Shown here: piece by piece, positions 1 through 10,335 of the stretch
Numbering within the stretch: the first letter of the stretch is position 1
Layout: each line of letters opens with the position of its first letter
NCBI GenBank assembly: GCA_003427395.1
Contig: BFEA01000013.1
Coordinates: forward strand, 1,872,065-1,933,063
DNA length: 60,999 nt
Source: Chara braunii
Lineage: Eukaryota; Streptophyta; Charophyceae; Charales; Characeae
Direction of reading: 5' to 3'
Notes under the pieces: model-generated
What the model was told of the DNA's origin: nothing
The model's input: the letters and a program-made list of their open reading frames with translations, nothing else
The model's database searches: none
Made by a program: the position numbers and the translations under genes

Positions 1-33
<33 letters not shown>

Positions 34-78
34 TGTGTGTGTATGTGTGTGAGTGAGTGAGAGAGAGAGAGAGAGAGA
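1..78. repeat. (GT)n then (GA)n microsatellite
   Basis: A GT tract with a few GTAT interruptions passes into GAGT and then GA. It adjoins the R repeats that follow, which also carry GT and GA tracts, so it probably belongs to that family and is cut by the window edge. Confidence 0.95.
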
Positions 79-124
79 TCGAAGAGTGAGAGAGGGAGGG
101 AGTGTACTTCGATCGATGCGTCTC

Positions 125-368
125 GCAGCTTCCATCGAAAAAATGAGGAAAGTCGATCTAGTCTTTCGCTGTGACGTCGAAATATTCACGCCTATACATG
201 TGTGTGTGTGTGAGAGAGCTCCATCGAAAAGATGAGCAAAGTCGATCAAGTCTCGCTGCGACGTCGAAATATTCAGTACTGTACATGTGTGTGTGTGTGT
301 GAGAGCTCCATCGAAAAGATGAGCAAAGTCGATCGAGTCTCGCTGGGACGTCGAAATATTCACTACTG

Positions 369-404
<36 letters not shown>

Positions 405-700
405 TGGGAGAGAGAGAAAGGGGGACAGTTCTTTGATCGTATCATTGAGCAAAAAGGATCAAATCTCCCGCTGAAACATCGAGAGATTCACTACTCTACA
501 TGTGTGTGTGTGTGTGTAAGAGATATGAGAGAGAGAGGGAGAAAGAGGTCAAGGAGAGCGGGGGAGAGCAAGTACTTCGATCGATTCATTAGGGAAAGGC
601 TGCAACTGGCCTCGCGCAACCTCCATCTAAAGGCTAGCAAAATCGATCGGATCTTCTACTACCACGTCGGAATATTCACTACTGCACGTGTGTGTGGGCA
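125..700 (+). repeat. Five diverged tandem copies of repeat R
   Basis: Copies start near 131, 221, 307, 440 and 625. The best preserved begin TCCATCGAAAAGATGAGCAA, continue through a GTCGAAATATTCAC-type block and end in a TGTG tract. The fourth copy carries CCCGCTGAAACATCGAGAG, which matches the reverse complement of the motif at 50763 and 50960. This block is therefore the same family as 50720-51215 in the opposite orientation. Apparent ORFs across it are driven by the GT tracts (Cys-Val runs) and I do not regard them as genes. Confidence 0.8.
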
Positions 701-741
701 TGTGAAATAAGAGAAGGAGAGAGAGCGAGAGAGAGGTATGG

Positions 742-1121
742 GTACACGTGGCATCTGTGTGGGGATCGAGGTTCTGAGTGGTATGCGAAGCATACTTGGA
801 GCATGAGGCGAACGGCATTGGCCGATATCTGCTCGTACTTTAGGGAAGCTGTTGTTGTCGTCGTCCACATTGTAGTAGTAGGCTAGGTACGATCCGTCGT
901 CTGTAATCTGGGCACTTAGCGCTAGATAAGAAATCGACGTTGGTTCTGTGTTGATGACGATGGGACTATTCCAAAGTTGTCAATTTTGAGTTTTTGATGT
1001 GTTCTTATTGGGTGGGGCTCGTGATGCAACACTGCTATTGGCCCGAGATCACGACTACCTGATCACATGTGTAAGATGCTGAAGGTTCGCTATCGATCAT
1101 CCTTCTTTACATTAATTGTTA

Positions 1122-1159
<38 letters not shown>

Positions 1160-1165
1160 GTGATT
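742..1165 (-). repeat. X repeat copy 1 with (TTA)n tail
   Basis: First of about a dozen related repeats (also near 1170, 1600, 3000, 3590, 52040, 52520, 54330, 54720, 55190, 56640 and 58240). The plus-strand order is GGCATCTGTGTGG, a CATACCTGG-type site, GTTGTTGTCGTCGT, a GATGATG block, GTGATGCAA, and a TTA/ATT tract (1118-1160). On the minus strand about 70 bases before the splice-donor-like site read NNSFPKVRADIGQCRSPHAP. The donor here (796) is degenerate. I treat this as a repeat with an embedded exon-like block, not a gene. Confidence 0.75.
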
Positions 1166-1169
1166 ATTA

Positions 1170-1546
1170 GATGCACACCGGGTTGGCTACAAGTGGCATA
1201 AGTGATGGGGAAAACGTACCTGGTGAAAAAGACATGCGACATTTGGCCGCTATCCACTCGTATTTCTGGAAGTTGTTGACGTCACCAGCGGAATTGCAGT
1301 ATAGGCTAGATAGGATCTGCCATCTGTAGACTGAGCACCGGGCTCAGGTAGCTTGAGGACATTGATTCTGTGTTTATGATGGTGAGACTATGCCAGCTTG
1401 TCAAATCTGAGCTTTTGCTGTGTTCCTACTTGGTGGGACCGTGATGCAATTCTGTTTTTTGTTCGAGGTCACGACTATGTGGTTACACGAGTGTGATGCT
1501 GTAGATTTTCGAAGTTCGCTATTGCTAATCTTTTTATTATTATTAT

Positions 1547-1588
<42 letters not shown>

Positions 1589-1592
1589 GTGT
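1170..1592 (-). repeat. X repeat copy 2 with (TAG)n tail
   Basis: It aligns with copy 1 in order and spacing. The minus strand shows ACCAG|GTACGT at 1220, preceded by an open stretch reading NNFQKYEWIAAKCRMSFSP. The terminal microsatellite has changed from TTA to TAG (about 1543-1588), which indicates slippage and mutation after insertion. Confidence 0.75.
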
Positions 1593-1599
1593 ACAGTAG

Positions 1600-2055
1600 T
1601 TTCTTGGGTGCGAGTGGCATCTGTGTGGTGAGGATCGAGGGTGTGACTGAAGCGAGAGACATACCTGGTGTTGGAAGCGGGTGACATTGGCAGCGATCTG
1701 CTCCTACTTCAGGAAAGTTGTTGTCGTCGTTGAGACTGTAAGATAGATAGGATATGCCATCTGTAGACTGAGCACCGGGCTCAGATAGGATGGCGACATT
1801 GCTTTTGTGTTGATGATAATGAGCCTATACCAGCATTATCAATTCTGAGCATTGCTGTGTTCTTATTTGGTGGGGTAGTGACTATCGGGTCACTTGTGTA
1901 TGATGCTGTTGATGTATGAAGTACGCTGTCGTTCATCCTCCTCGCCAGATAAGATGGCGACATTGCTTCTGTGTTCATGATGATGAGCTTATACCAGCAC
2001 TCCCAATTCTGAGCATTGTTGTGCTCTTATTTGGTAGGGTAGGAGATATGGTTAA
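1600..2055 (-). repeat. X repeat copy 3 with partial internal duplication
   Basis: This copy has the cleanest exon-like block. On the minus strand an acceptor CTTACAG| lies at 1735/1736 and a donor CCAG|GTATGT at 1665/1664, bounding a 71-base exon whose open frame includes NNFPEVGADRCQCHPLPTP. The section near 1785-1875 (GATGGCGACATTGCTT onward) is repeated at about 1950-2040. It ends without a long triplet tail because the palindrome array begins. Confidence 0.7.
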
Positions 2056-2059
2056 CAGA

Positions 2060-2990
2060 TGCATATATTTTCAGGCCTCCTTTCCAGGCAGTTCAACCAC
2101 TTTAGGTTAGTACATCACTTTCAGATTATGTGTGGATCTAAACATGGGGTTGTCTGGAACCCCCTTCAGGAAGTTCAGCCACTTCAGGTTGATACACCAC
2201 TTTCAGATTGCCTACAGATCCATTGCAAATGCTGGGATGGGGATACCTAAAACCCCTTTCAGAAGCTTCAGGCACTTCAGTGGTTTCATGTCCCCACCTG
2301 AAATTCCGGAAATGATCTGACATGATTGAAGCTTTTGAAATGGCTTTCAGGTACCCCCATCCAACCATTTGGATAAGGGTACCTGAAACCCCTTTCAGAA
2401 GCTTCAGCCACTTCAGCGGTTTCAGGTCCCCACCTGAAATTCATGAAATGACCTGAAGCGGTTGAAACTTCTGAAAGGTGTTTCAGGTACCCCCATCCAA
2501 ATGGTTGGATGGGGGTACCTGAAACCCCTTTTAGAAGCTTCAGCTACTTCAGCGGTTCCAGGTCCCACCTGAAATTCCTGAAATGACTTGAAGTGGCTGA
2601 AGCTTCTGAAAGGGGTTTCAGGTACCCCCATCCAACCATTCGGATGGGGGTACCTGAAAGTCCTTTCAGAAGCTTCAACCACATCAGCGGTTTCAGGTCC
2701 CCACCTGAAATTCCTGAAATGACCTGAAGTGGTTGAAGCTTCTGAAAGGGGTTTCAGGTACAGTACCTTAAATCCCATTCAGAAGCTTCAGCCACTTCAG
2801 TGGTTTCAGGTCCCCACCTGAAATTTCTGAAATGACCTGAAGTGGCTGAAAAAACAGGCAGAAAAAAAAACAAAAAAAACATAAAATTTGTCCTGCAAAC
2901 CACCCGAAACTTCTGAAATGACATGAAGTGTCTTCAAGCCATTTCAGCGGTTTCAGACCACTTCATAATCTTTGATTTTGAAATTTCAGG
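2060..2990. repeat. Tandem array of large palindromes rich in CTTCAG/CTGAAG
   Basis: Units of roughly 115-135 bp recur from about 2240 to 2850. Each starts GGTACCTGAAACCCCTTTCA, passes through AGAAGCTTCAGCCACTTCAG and a centre GGTCCCCACCTGAAATTCC, then returns through the reverse complement to AGGGGTTTCAGGTACCCCC. Every unit can therefore fold on itself, and adjacent units are joined by the short palindrome ATCCAACCATTTGGAT or variants. A related CCTGAAGTGG-rich inverted repeat lies at 33040-33540. ORFs here are translations of the repeat. Confidence 0.9.
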
Positions 2991-2999
2991 TGGTCGTTA

Positions 3000-3392
3000 A
3001 CCTCGAGTGTAGGGTAGTGATGTAATTCTGCTTTTGATCCGAGGTTAATTGATCACGTGTGTAAGGTGCAGTTGGTTTCTGAAGATCACTGTTTTCTCGT
3101 TTTCCTACCTCAGATAGGATCTGCCGACAGCAGTCAAGGCACGGAGAACCAGATAGGAAACAGACATTGGATCTCTGTCGATGATGCTGAGATCATTCTG
3201 ACGTTGTCACTTATGAACCTTTGTTGTGCTCTTATTGGTGGAATTCGTGCTGCAATACTAGTCATAGTTCGAGGTCAAGATTATCTGGTCTCATGTGTAT
3301 GATGCTACTTGGTTTCTGATATTCGCAGCCACTCATTTCTTTGCAGATATAGTAGTATTGTTATTATTATTATTATTATGACTATTATTGCT
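3000..3392 (-). repeat. X repeat copy 4, rearranged
   Basis: A fragment of the X 3' section (GTGATGTAATTCTGC, GATCACGTGTGTAAG) is followed by a second incomplete unit with the GATGATG block, a GTGCTGCAATACT segment and a short TTA tract at 3358-3380. The exon-like block with its splice donor is missing. Confidence 0.6.
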
Positions 3393-3590
3393 ATTGTTGC
3401 CAGACTCGCTTTCTTTATCGCTTCACATGCATGTGGACAGGGGGACACGCCACGCTAGCGGTCAACACCCAAATGCAGAGCTTAGAGATATGGCAGCAAA
3501 GAACGCAGTTCGATTGCAGACTCGCTTCGAATGACTATGGCACGTCAGACCCACACGCGGAGAGAAAGAGAAAGGGTGATGATGACATGA
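3393..3590. repeat. Module Y, copy 1
   Basis: CAGACTCGCT, ACATGCATG and AGAGATATGGCAGCAAAG recur in the same order after the ATT tails at 55650-55800 and 57015-57160. The module is part of a higher-order repeat that follows X repeats. Confidence 0.6.
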
Positions 3591-3948
3591 TGTGAGGGCA
3601 CATGCCTGGTATTGGCAATGATTGGCATTGGTTGACATCTTCAAGTACTTCGTTGGCTGCTGATCTCAACAGTAGCAGTGTCAATCATTAAGGGGGTAGT
3701 AGTTGTGTAGGGAATAGTTTGGGCGTCGAGTGTCAGATAGGAGGTTCGACATTTGATTCTTCATTAATCATGATGAGGCTTGACCAGCATTGTCACTTAT
3801 GAGCATTGTTGCGCCTCACTTGGTGGAAACTCGGGTTGCAGTACTGCTTTTGTTCAAAGTCATGACTATCTGATCTCTCGTGTGTAATGCTGATTAGTTT
3901 TGAGGTTCGCTGCCAATTAGTGTCTTGCAAAATGTGATGTATCGTTGC

Positions 3949-4020
<72 letters not shown>
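3591..4020 (-). repeat. X repeat copy 5 with long (ATT)n tail
   Basis: The exon-like block on the minus strand reads NEVLEDVNQCQSLPIP before a GC-type donor (CCAG|GCATGT, exon edge 3606). The tail is an uninterrupted ATT tract of about 66 bp (3952-4018). Poly-Ile and poly-Asn ORFs in the tail are artefacts of the triplet repeat. Confidence 0.75.
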
Positions 4021-4022
<2 letters not shown>

Positions 4023-4370
4023 GCAATCAGATTCCCCTTCCTTCTCACTCTATCTTCATATAAGCAGAATAGCACCCCAAACCGAGTGTTGTCTCCCGGT
4101 CTACATTCTGTTTGAGGCTGCCTCAACTTCACAAGGCCCTGAGTGCTCACCGTCCCACGTGGAACTTGCTGACTGAACTAAGTGAGACTGGGACTGGGTA
4201 CCGCCGACTCACCATGGATGGACCTAGCCGCCTGCCCACTTGCCTCTAGTTTGTTTAAAGAACCACTTTTGAACTTTCTGCGATCTGGGGACTTGGCCAT
4301 TCGATACTGCAGCGCTACAACCTTGATCTTTCGGAGTTGCAGCGGATACGACCCAGGCCTCTTAAGAGAA
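4021..4370. repeat. Module Z, copy 1
   Basis: It contains GTGCTCACCGTCCCACGTGG and AACTTGCTGACTGAA. A close relative is at 4820-4900 (GGTGCCCACTGTCCCTTACG) and another at 57880-57960 (CACAGTCCCACATGGGACTT). Each lies beside GACA-type satellite. No coding function is visible. Confidence 0.55.
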
Positions 4371-5290
4371 ATCCGACAGACTGACACAGACGAGAGACAA
4401 ACAGACACAGACAAGAGACAAACAGACACGGACAAGAGGTAGTCAGACAGAAAGAGTGCAGGCCATCAGACAAAAAAAACAGACACAGATAAGGCTGATA
4501 CACGAGACAGACAGGGACAAATGGGCGGACGATAATACGGACAACGAGGGACAGATAAACCAGACGGAAGCAGGGGAGCACATGTAGTCAAAACAAACAA
4601 GTAAAGGCCGACAAACCAGTCACGTTGACACATTGATATACACTGATATACAGTGGAAATATACATAGTCATTGTGACACACGTGCACACGCTGCACCTT
4701 GACCACTGTTGCACAAAGTCGTTGTAGCAGCGCTTCCACATGGCTTAAGCAGGAATGAATGGATGGCTTGGCGCTGCATCTTGATCCAGAAACTTTTGTT
4801 TGATATTGGCTTGCATTCCCATCGGCCCTAGGTGCCCACTGTCCCTTACGGTACTTGCGCGAGTGAACCTGGTTAAATTGGGACTGTACCGCTGACTGCA
4901 AGTGGATGTACCACTGACACAGCATAGTTGCCCTGCAAACCTAGCAGGGAGAGCTTTTGCACCTTCCATCAAATATAGGCGGACAATCTGAGGAAAACAA
5001 AACAGACAAATAGTCTGAGACAGACAGACAGACATACAAAGGTGACACAGACACACATTGACACTCATGCGCACGGTCGGGCACGGTGACATACAAGTGC
5101 ATATTCACCTGCAAAGTCACACACACGCTGTGAGATACAATGACACTATGACAACCACACAGGCACGGGGACATATAGTGCGCGGTTACTTACAAGGTCA
5201 CACACAGACTGTGATTCACGGTGCCTCAAAGAGAGGAAGACACGTATACGGTAAGGGAGACGAAGAGAGAGAGAGGAGGGAGATAAGCAC
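4371..5290. repeat. Degenerate GACA/ACAGACAC satellite with an inner Z copy
   Basis: Long runs of ACAGAC, GACACAG and GTGACA variants recur, interrupted at 4740-4980 by a second Z-like segment. The same composition recurs at 55890-56460 and 57460-57720. ORFs rich in Ser, Val, Cys and Leu on the minus strand are translations of the satellite. Confidence 0.8.
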
Positions 5291-5610
5291 CGGGTGTACG
5301 TGAAGGGTCGGCGAATGTGTTGACATCAGGAACACTAGGATCAAAATGAACCTGTTGCGTGAGCACAACTGTAGGTAGGATAGTGGAGTAAAGTACGGCG
5401 GGGCATTGGGCGCCGGACAGAGAAAGTGACAATGGATACTGAATTGGTGTAGGCCTGAGAGCTTGAGCATTGGCTCATTAGTTCATAATATTGCTCTGTT
5501 TGGCTGGATTCTCAGTACTATGGTGCTCGCTGCTTGTATACGACTACTCATACATCTGTGTGATCTCACAACTTGGTTTTGAAAATCATTCGCACTCATA
5601 TTCCTTGCTA

Positions 5611-5674
<64 letters not shown>

Positions 5675-5701
5675 CACTATTATTATTATTATTATTATTA
5701 C

Positions 5702-5738
<37 letters not shown>

Positions 5739-5745
5739 TGACGGC
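5291..5745 (-). repeat. X-related 3' segment with (ATT)n tail of about 130 bp
   Basis: It resembles 58260-58610 (GAACCTGTTG, GAGCATTG, GGATTCTC, GCTCGCTG, then ATT). The tract at 5608-5739 is ATT with two short CACT/ACT interruptions and is the longest trinucleotide run in the window. Confidence 0.7.
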
Positions 5746-5984
5746 ACATGCTAGGATGGGAGTCAGCGGTGGGAAGGGTGCGAGGTAGTAGAAAGGGGAG
5801 GATCGTCGTCCAGCGTGATGGCTTCAACTTCCTTCATCCTCCTCCGTCTTTCCTATGTCTAATCCCCTCGCACACCAATCATTTTCAAGCAGTACATGTG
5901 AAAATGATGTTGCCAAATGGCTTGCTGAAATCAAATCTCAAACACGAGAGACTCCTATTCCGTACTTGGTCAGTTTAGACGTCT
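5746..5984. other. No gene seen, flank of composite E0
   Basis: Unique-looking sequence between the ATT tract and the E0 head. A 76-codon ORF has no recognisable motif and I do not call it. Confidence 0.5.
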
Positions 5985-5993
5985 CCAAGTGAC

Positions 5994-6055
5994 AGGGCGA
6001 TTGCGGAAGCTCTGCCGGAGTTCAGGAGGAACTCTGGAGGGAGGGAACAGCAAGG
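5994..6055 (+). ncRNA. E0 head: conserved two-stem RNA-like motif
   Basis: The sequence GGCGATTGCGGAAGCTCTGCC is followed by a hairpin (GAGTTC, loop AGGAG, GAACTC) and GGAGGGAGGGAA. The outer arm CTCTGCC can pair with the terminal GG-rich arm, with one mismatch in this copy. Related motifs occur at 14691-14745, 59588-59640 and, on the minus strand, 42740-42790 and 29962-30015. Pairing is kept while sequence varies. Whether it acts as RNA is inference. Confidence 0.55.
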
Positions 6056-6224
6056 TGCGCACACTCCAACCTAACATGTATAGCGCTTGAACCTATAACA
6101 TTCAGGTAACTACCTATGATTGTATTAATAAAGAGAGTACTTTGAGTCAGGGGTTCGTCAGGACTAAATACGGAGACAGAAGGGAAAAGAAACAATAATG
6201 CTTGAATAAAGAAAGAAAGGCATG

Positions 6225-7432
6225 ATTTGAGTAAGCGAGGCTCCGAGAAGCCTGCCTTATCACCACAATGATAGTAACATGGTGATAAGAGTAGCGAGGC
6301 TCCGAGAAGCCTGCCTTATCACCGCGATGATAAGAATCAATGTGGTAAGAGGAGCGAGGCTCCGAGAAGCCTGCCTTACCATTGGAATAACAAAAGATCA
6401 ATGTGGTAAGATGAGCGAGGCTCCGAGAAGCCTGCCTTACCACTGCAATAACTAAGATAAATATGGTAAGAGGAGCGAGGCTTCGAGAAGCCTGCCTTAC
6501 CACTGTAATAATAAATACTACTATAATAACTAAGATCAATGTGGTAAGAGGAGCGAGGCTCCGAGCAGCCTGCCTTACCACTGTAATAACTAAGAAACAA
6601 CGTGGTAAGAGGAGCGAGGCTCCGAGAAGCCTGCCTTACCACTGCAATAACAAAAGATCATTGTGGTAAGAGGAGCAAGGCTCCGAGAAGTCTGCCTTAC
6701 CACTGCAATAACTAAGATCAATGTGTTAAAAGAAGCGTGGCTCCGAGAAGCCTGTCTTACCACTGTAATAATAAATACTACTGTAATAACTAAGATCAAT
6801 GTGGTAAGAGGAGCGAGGCTCCGAGAAACCTGCCTTACCACTGTAATAATAAATACTACTGTAATAACTAAGATCAATGTGATAAGAGGAGCGAGACTCG
6901 GAGAAACCTGCCTTACCACTGTAATAATAAATACTACTATAATAACTAAGATCAATGTGATAAGAGGAGCGAGACTCGGAGAAGCCTGCCTTACCACTGT
7001 AATAATAAATACTGCTGTAATAACTAAGATCAATGCGGTAAGAGGAGTGAGGCTCCGAGAAGCCTGCCTTACCACCATAATAACAACGATCAATGTGGTC
7101 AGAGGAGCAAGGCTCCGAGAAGTCTGTCTTACCACTGAAATAACTAAGATCAATGTGGTAAGAGGAGTGAGGCTCCGATAAGTCTGCCTTACCACTGCAA
7201 CAACAAAAGAAGCAAGTGTGATAAGAGTAAGCGAGACTTCAAGAAGCCTGCCTTATCACCACAACGATAAGAACAAGGTGATAAGAGTAAGCGAGGCTTC
7301 GACAAGCCTGCCTTATCACCACAATGATAAGAAACAGGTGATAAGAGTAAGAGAGGCTCCAAGAAACCTGCCTTATCACCACAACGATAAGAAACAATGT
7401 GATAAGAGGAGCGTGGCTCCGAGAAGCCCGTT
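6225..7432 (+). repeat. E0 hairpin array, about 19 units
   Basis: Units of 60-80 bp each contain GTGGTAAGAGGAGCGAGG, CTCCGAGAAGCC and TGCCTTACCAC. The outer arms GTGGTAAG/CTTACCAC pair in the central units. At both ends of the array they become GTGATAAG/CTTATCAC, a compensatory change. Inside, AGGCT and AGCCT can form a second hairpin with loop CCGAGA. Spacers are AT-rich (AATAACTAAGATCAAT, sometimes with an added AATAAATACTACT block). The same inner core reappears in the E4 array. Long ORFs on both strands are translations of the repeat. Confidence 0.85.
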
Positions 7433-7903
7433 GTCGAGCGCATCGGTCCCACACGGGGACCCTCCCGGCTGCGTCACACAGGATTATGCAGGACTTGTCG
7501 CGGAGAGCGTTTGCCGCTCCGGCCGAGTGCGCCAGCCGTACCTCTCGCGAGCCCCTACGACAGGACAAGGTCACGCGAGGCACCGCTACCTCCACCTGCG
7601 GGAGCTGTTACCATCCCTTAGGTGGGCGTATCCCTGCCGAGCTACTGAACCACATGCGAAAGCTTTTCGTATGCAATTGCAGAGGTGGCCCAGCCGAGGG
7701 CGTTTCTCGGTCGCTGTAGCATAGGGGGTACGCGAGGTCGAACGCCCGAAAATCGAACCCGTACGCGAATCGTCGTACTGGGGGGCTGAAGTCCCAACGC
7801 AACTCGACGTCGGTCGACTAGGACGCACTACATACCCATGCCTTACACCACAATACGCACGCTTACTCACCCATAACACTTGAAACCCCACGCGAAACAA
7901 ACA
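7433..7903 (+). repeat. Block T, copy in E0
   Basis: It starts GTTGTCGAGCGCATCGGTCC and runs for about 430 bp, rich in short inverted repeats (GAGCGTTTGCCGCTC, CTCGCGAG, CATGCGAAAGCTTTTCGTATG, CCGAGGGCGTTTCTCGG), to TCGACTAGGACGCAC. A similar block is at 39258-39700 in the same orientation and at 17935-18370 inverted. Degraded copies lie at 19640-20045 and 26200-26395. Short ORFs (CRRGSREVRLAHSAG on the minus strand) are shared by copies, but the hairpins are more striking than any coding signal. Confidence 0.8.
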
Positions 7904-8200
7904 CCACGAACTACCCCACAACCTTTGTGTTTGAATGAGATTGTGCTATCCCCGTTCTGTTGAGGTGATAATCCAAGTAGACATTCGGGTAAACCCCCAC
8001 AGGGCTAATCCCGACGGTGTCCTTTCTGATAACACTAAAAGTATTTGTATCCTTTCCTTGTTAGGGTTTATTTTGGTGGAACGATGAAGTTCCGAGCGGA
8101 AGGGTTAGCGTGTCGCTGGTGTTGCGCCAGACAACTCATCACCGCTCCAAATTCCTTCCCGCCCTAGGAGTCGTCTTACCCCGCACCCTTTGGGGCACCT
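7904..8200 (+). repeat. Leader block L, copy upstream of gag
   Basis: It starts GAACTACCCCACAACC and ends TTACCCCGCACCCTTTGGGG. It is closely matched by 17382-17675. Shared features include TTCGGGTAA, a GGG-TAATCCCGACG hairpin, TTTATTTTGGTGG and GAAGGGTTAGCGTGT. It lies between block T and the gag leader, so it is a candidate end of a long terminal repeat or untranslated leader. I could not fix the repeat ends or a primer-binding site by eye. Confidence 0.7.
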
Positions 8201-8668
8201 CAGGGTGCAGAAGACGGAAAGACCATCAGGCCGGTTTTGCGCTCTCTAAAGGGTTACCTCCCCTTAGCGCGCGCTTCAGCCAACGCCTTAGCGTCGGAAG
8301 TAACCCCATGGTTCCGAAATGGCCATTTAGGTATGGGCACCACATAATTGTCGGGGATCTCGGCTGCCTACCGGGGTCCTTAAGAGAACGAACCCAGGTT
8401 AAGTGTCGGCTGATGATCTAGGCAAAACGACAAAGGTTATAGGTTGGATTGGCTTATATAAGAGGGATGTATATGAAGTCATAATAAGACTGAGCGATAT
8501 ATAGTGCGACTAAAGGTTGTATCTTGGGCGTGAATGACTAATGGTAGAGCGGTTAGCTAAACCTAGAAGTAGAGAATGATGTAGGGCAAACCCTCTGGAA
8601 CTTGACGAACTGCTTACCGATCTGTCCCCTATTACTCCTGTCAGGTTGGTTAGCAAAAAGGGGTAAAG
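8201..8668 (+). promoter_or_regulatory. Untranslated leader of the gag element with a TATA-like box
   Basis: No ORF of note. CTTATATAAGAGGG at about 8450-8464 resembles a TATA box, some 200 bp upstream of the gag start. The region joins block L to the ATG at 8669 and is therefore likely the 5' untranslated part of the element. Promoter function is a guess from one motif. Confidence 0.3.
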
Positions 8669-10329
8669 ATGCCAGACAACGATGGAATCGAGCGGGGCCC
8701 GGACGCTACGCCGGAGGACTTCGTCAAGGCACTCGAGAAAAGGGAGTTGGCACGGCTACAAGTGTCAAAGATTGACATCTTCCACTTCGAAGGGGAGAGG
8801 GTGTCAAAATGGTTGGAGCTCCTGGAGCAGATTACGGTCGAGGTGCCAGAAGCGGATAAATTCAAGTACCTACCTCGATACATCTAGTGGGAAATCCGGC
8901 CTGAGATAATGAAAGTAGCTGCCGGAGCAAGGGGAGACTGGGCGAAGTTCAAGGCGGAGATGCAAAGGCGATTCAAGTTAGGGGATGGTTTGCTGACAAA
9001 GACGGACTTGGAAATGCTACAACGTGATGAGTTCTCCACGGTAGGAGCCTTCGCCACGGCGTTTGAGAAAACGGCCAAGAAAGTCCCAGGGTTGGCAGAA
9101 GAGGAACAGTGTGCCACTTTCCTGGGCACTTCAAGAACTGGGAGACCTCGTCGCTAACTAAGAAGGCTGCGCCAGGAAAAAAGCTCACTTGGGCTGCCAT
9201 AAAGGAAGGCGTAATGGACGGAGAACTGGACCAGGTAGACATCTTCCATATGAGACAGACTAGGAAGAAAAGGAAGGCCTTAGACGCTACGACGAGTGAT
9301 GGGCGCGACTTCAAGAAAATGGTGGAGGATGCGGTGGCCCAACTCGATGCAGCGAAGGAGGCAAGGAGAAAAACTATGGCGGCATCGCAGACCCAAGGTA
9401 AAGCAAAGAAAGCGATGGTGCAGGAGGAAGAAGAAGAGGAAGAGGAAGAGGAAGAGGAAGAGGAGCCGCAGAAGTTGACAAAGGCTCAAAGGAAAGCAAG
9501 GAATTTGGCTCAAGGGGGGCAAGGCTCGGGGAGGGGCCAGATCCCACAAGCTGTAGCCATGCCGCCCCCTGAGTCGCCTAGTCAGTCCGCACCAGTACAC
9601 TATGGGTCGTGGCCAGGGTGCGGACCCCCGAGTCATTGGCATGGGCACTGTTCATACGCCCCGTGGCCGATGAGCGGGCCGCATGGGTCGTGTGCCGGAC
9701 CCTCAGTGAGTGCGGCTTCCTGTGGCTGCCCGGGACCCCAAGTGCAGCAAGTGAGCCGCCCGAACCCACCGCCAAAACAACCCCAACAGTCAGCCCCACA
9801 AGGTTCACAAGGCAATCAAGGGGGTGGACGTGGACAGAACCAAGGATGGGGCCGAGGGCGGGGGAATGGTGGCCGAGGAGAAAACGGTAGAGGGAATGGT
9901 GGTGGTAACGCTTCAGGTGGCGGAAACGAGGGCTGGACGGCATCCGGGAGTCAAGGCGGTCAAGAGTGTGGAAGAGGTGCTGGCAGAGGGAGGATAGACT
10001 GGAGAAATGCCATTTGTTGGCACTGTGGGCAGAAAGGTCATACTATTAAGTTCTGCCACGTGAGGAGGAACGACGAGGACGAAGGTTTAATTAGCACCAA
10101 CTATGATGGAGACGTGTACGACAAGTGGGGGTACCACCTTGACCCGAAGATTCCGGGCGGTACGAGGAAGGAAGCCCTGCGAAGGGCTGAGGCCGGTGAG
10201 CCACCCGCACCTCCAGCCATGTTTCGGATATGGCAGGAGAAAGAGGTCCGTAGTGACGTCAGGGTGGAGGAGGCAGGAGAGAACGAAGAGGTGGAGCAAG
10301 AAAGGAAGGTCGGCACTACTAAGGCATAA
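8669..10329 (+). pseudogene. Broken retrotransposon gag with CCHC zinc knuckle
   Basis: Gag-type nucleocapsid/capsid polyprotein fragment. The first part (8669-8884) starts at an ATG and ends at an in-frame TAG at 8885. The same frame then continues (WEIRPEIMKV onward) to about 9120, where a one-base shift moves the reading into the frame running from about 9110 to 10329. The last part has a basic stretch (RQTRKKRK), an acidic run of about 14 Glu at 9424-9467, a long Pro/Gln then Gly/Arg/Asn-rich linker, and a knuckle CWHCGQKGHTIKFC (10015-10056, CX2CX4HX4C). In the family such proteins package element RNA. No protease or reverse transcriptase is visible, so the element is a defective remnant. 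Assignment to gag is firm from the knuckle and architecture. Assignment to a superfamily (Gypsy or other) is not possible here. Confidence 0.85.
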
Positions 10330-10335
10330 CCGATC

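Noticed and set aside
3793-4150. ORFs of poly-Ile and poly-Asn (also 5483-5827)
   Set aside because: They are translations of ATT/TTA triplet tracts in X repeat tails.
6225-7432. CRISPR array
   Set aside because: The DNA is eukaryotic, the spacers are near-identical rather than unique, repeats contain indels, and there are no cas genes.
6147-7452. Long ORFs on both strands with repeated SLAPLTTLILV or RGARLREACLTT peptides
   Set aside because: Both strands are open because the unit length and composition of the hairpin array keep stops out of frame. The conserved property is base pairing.
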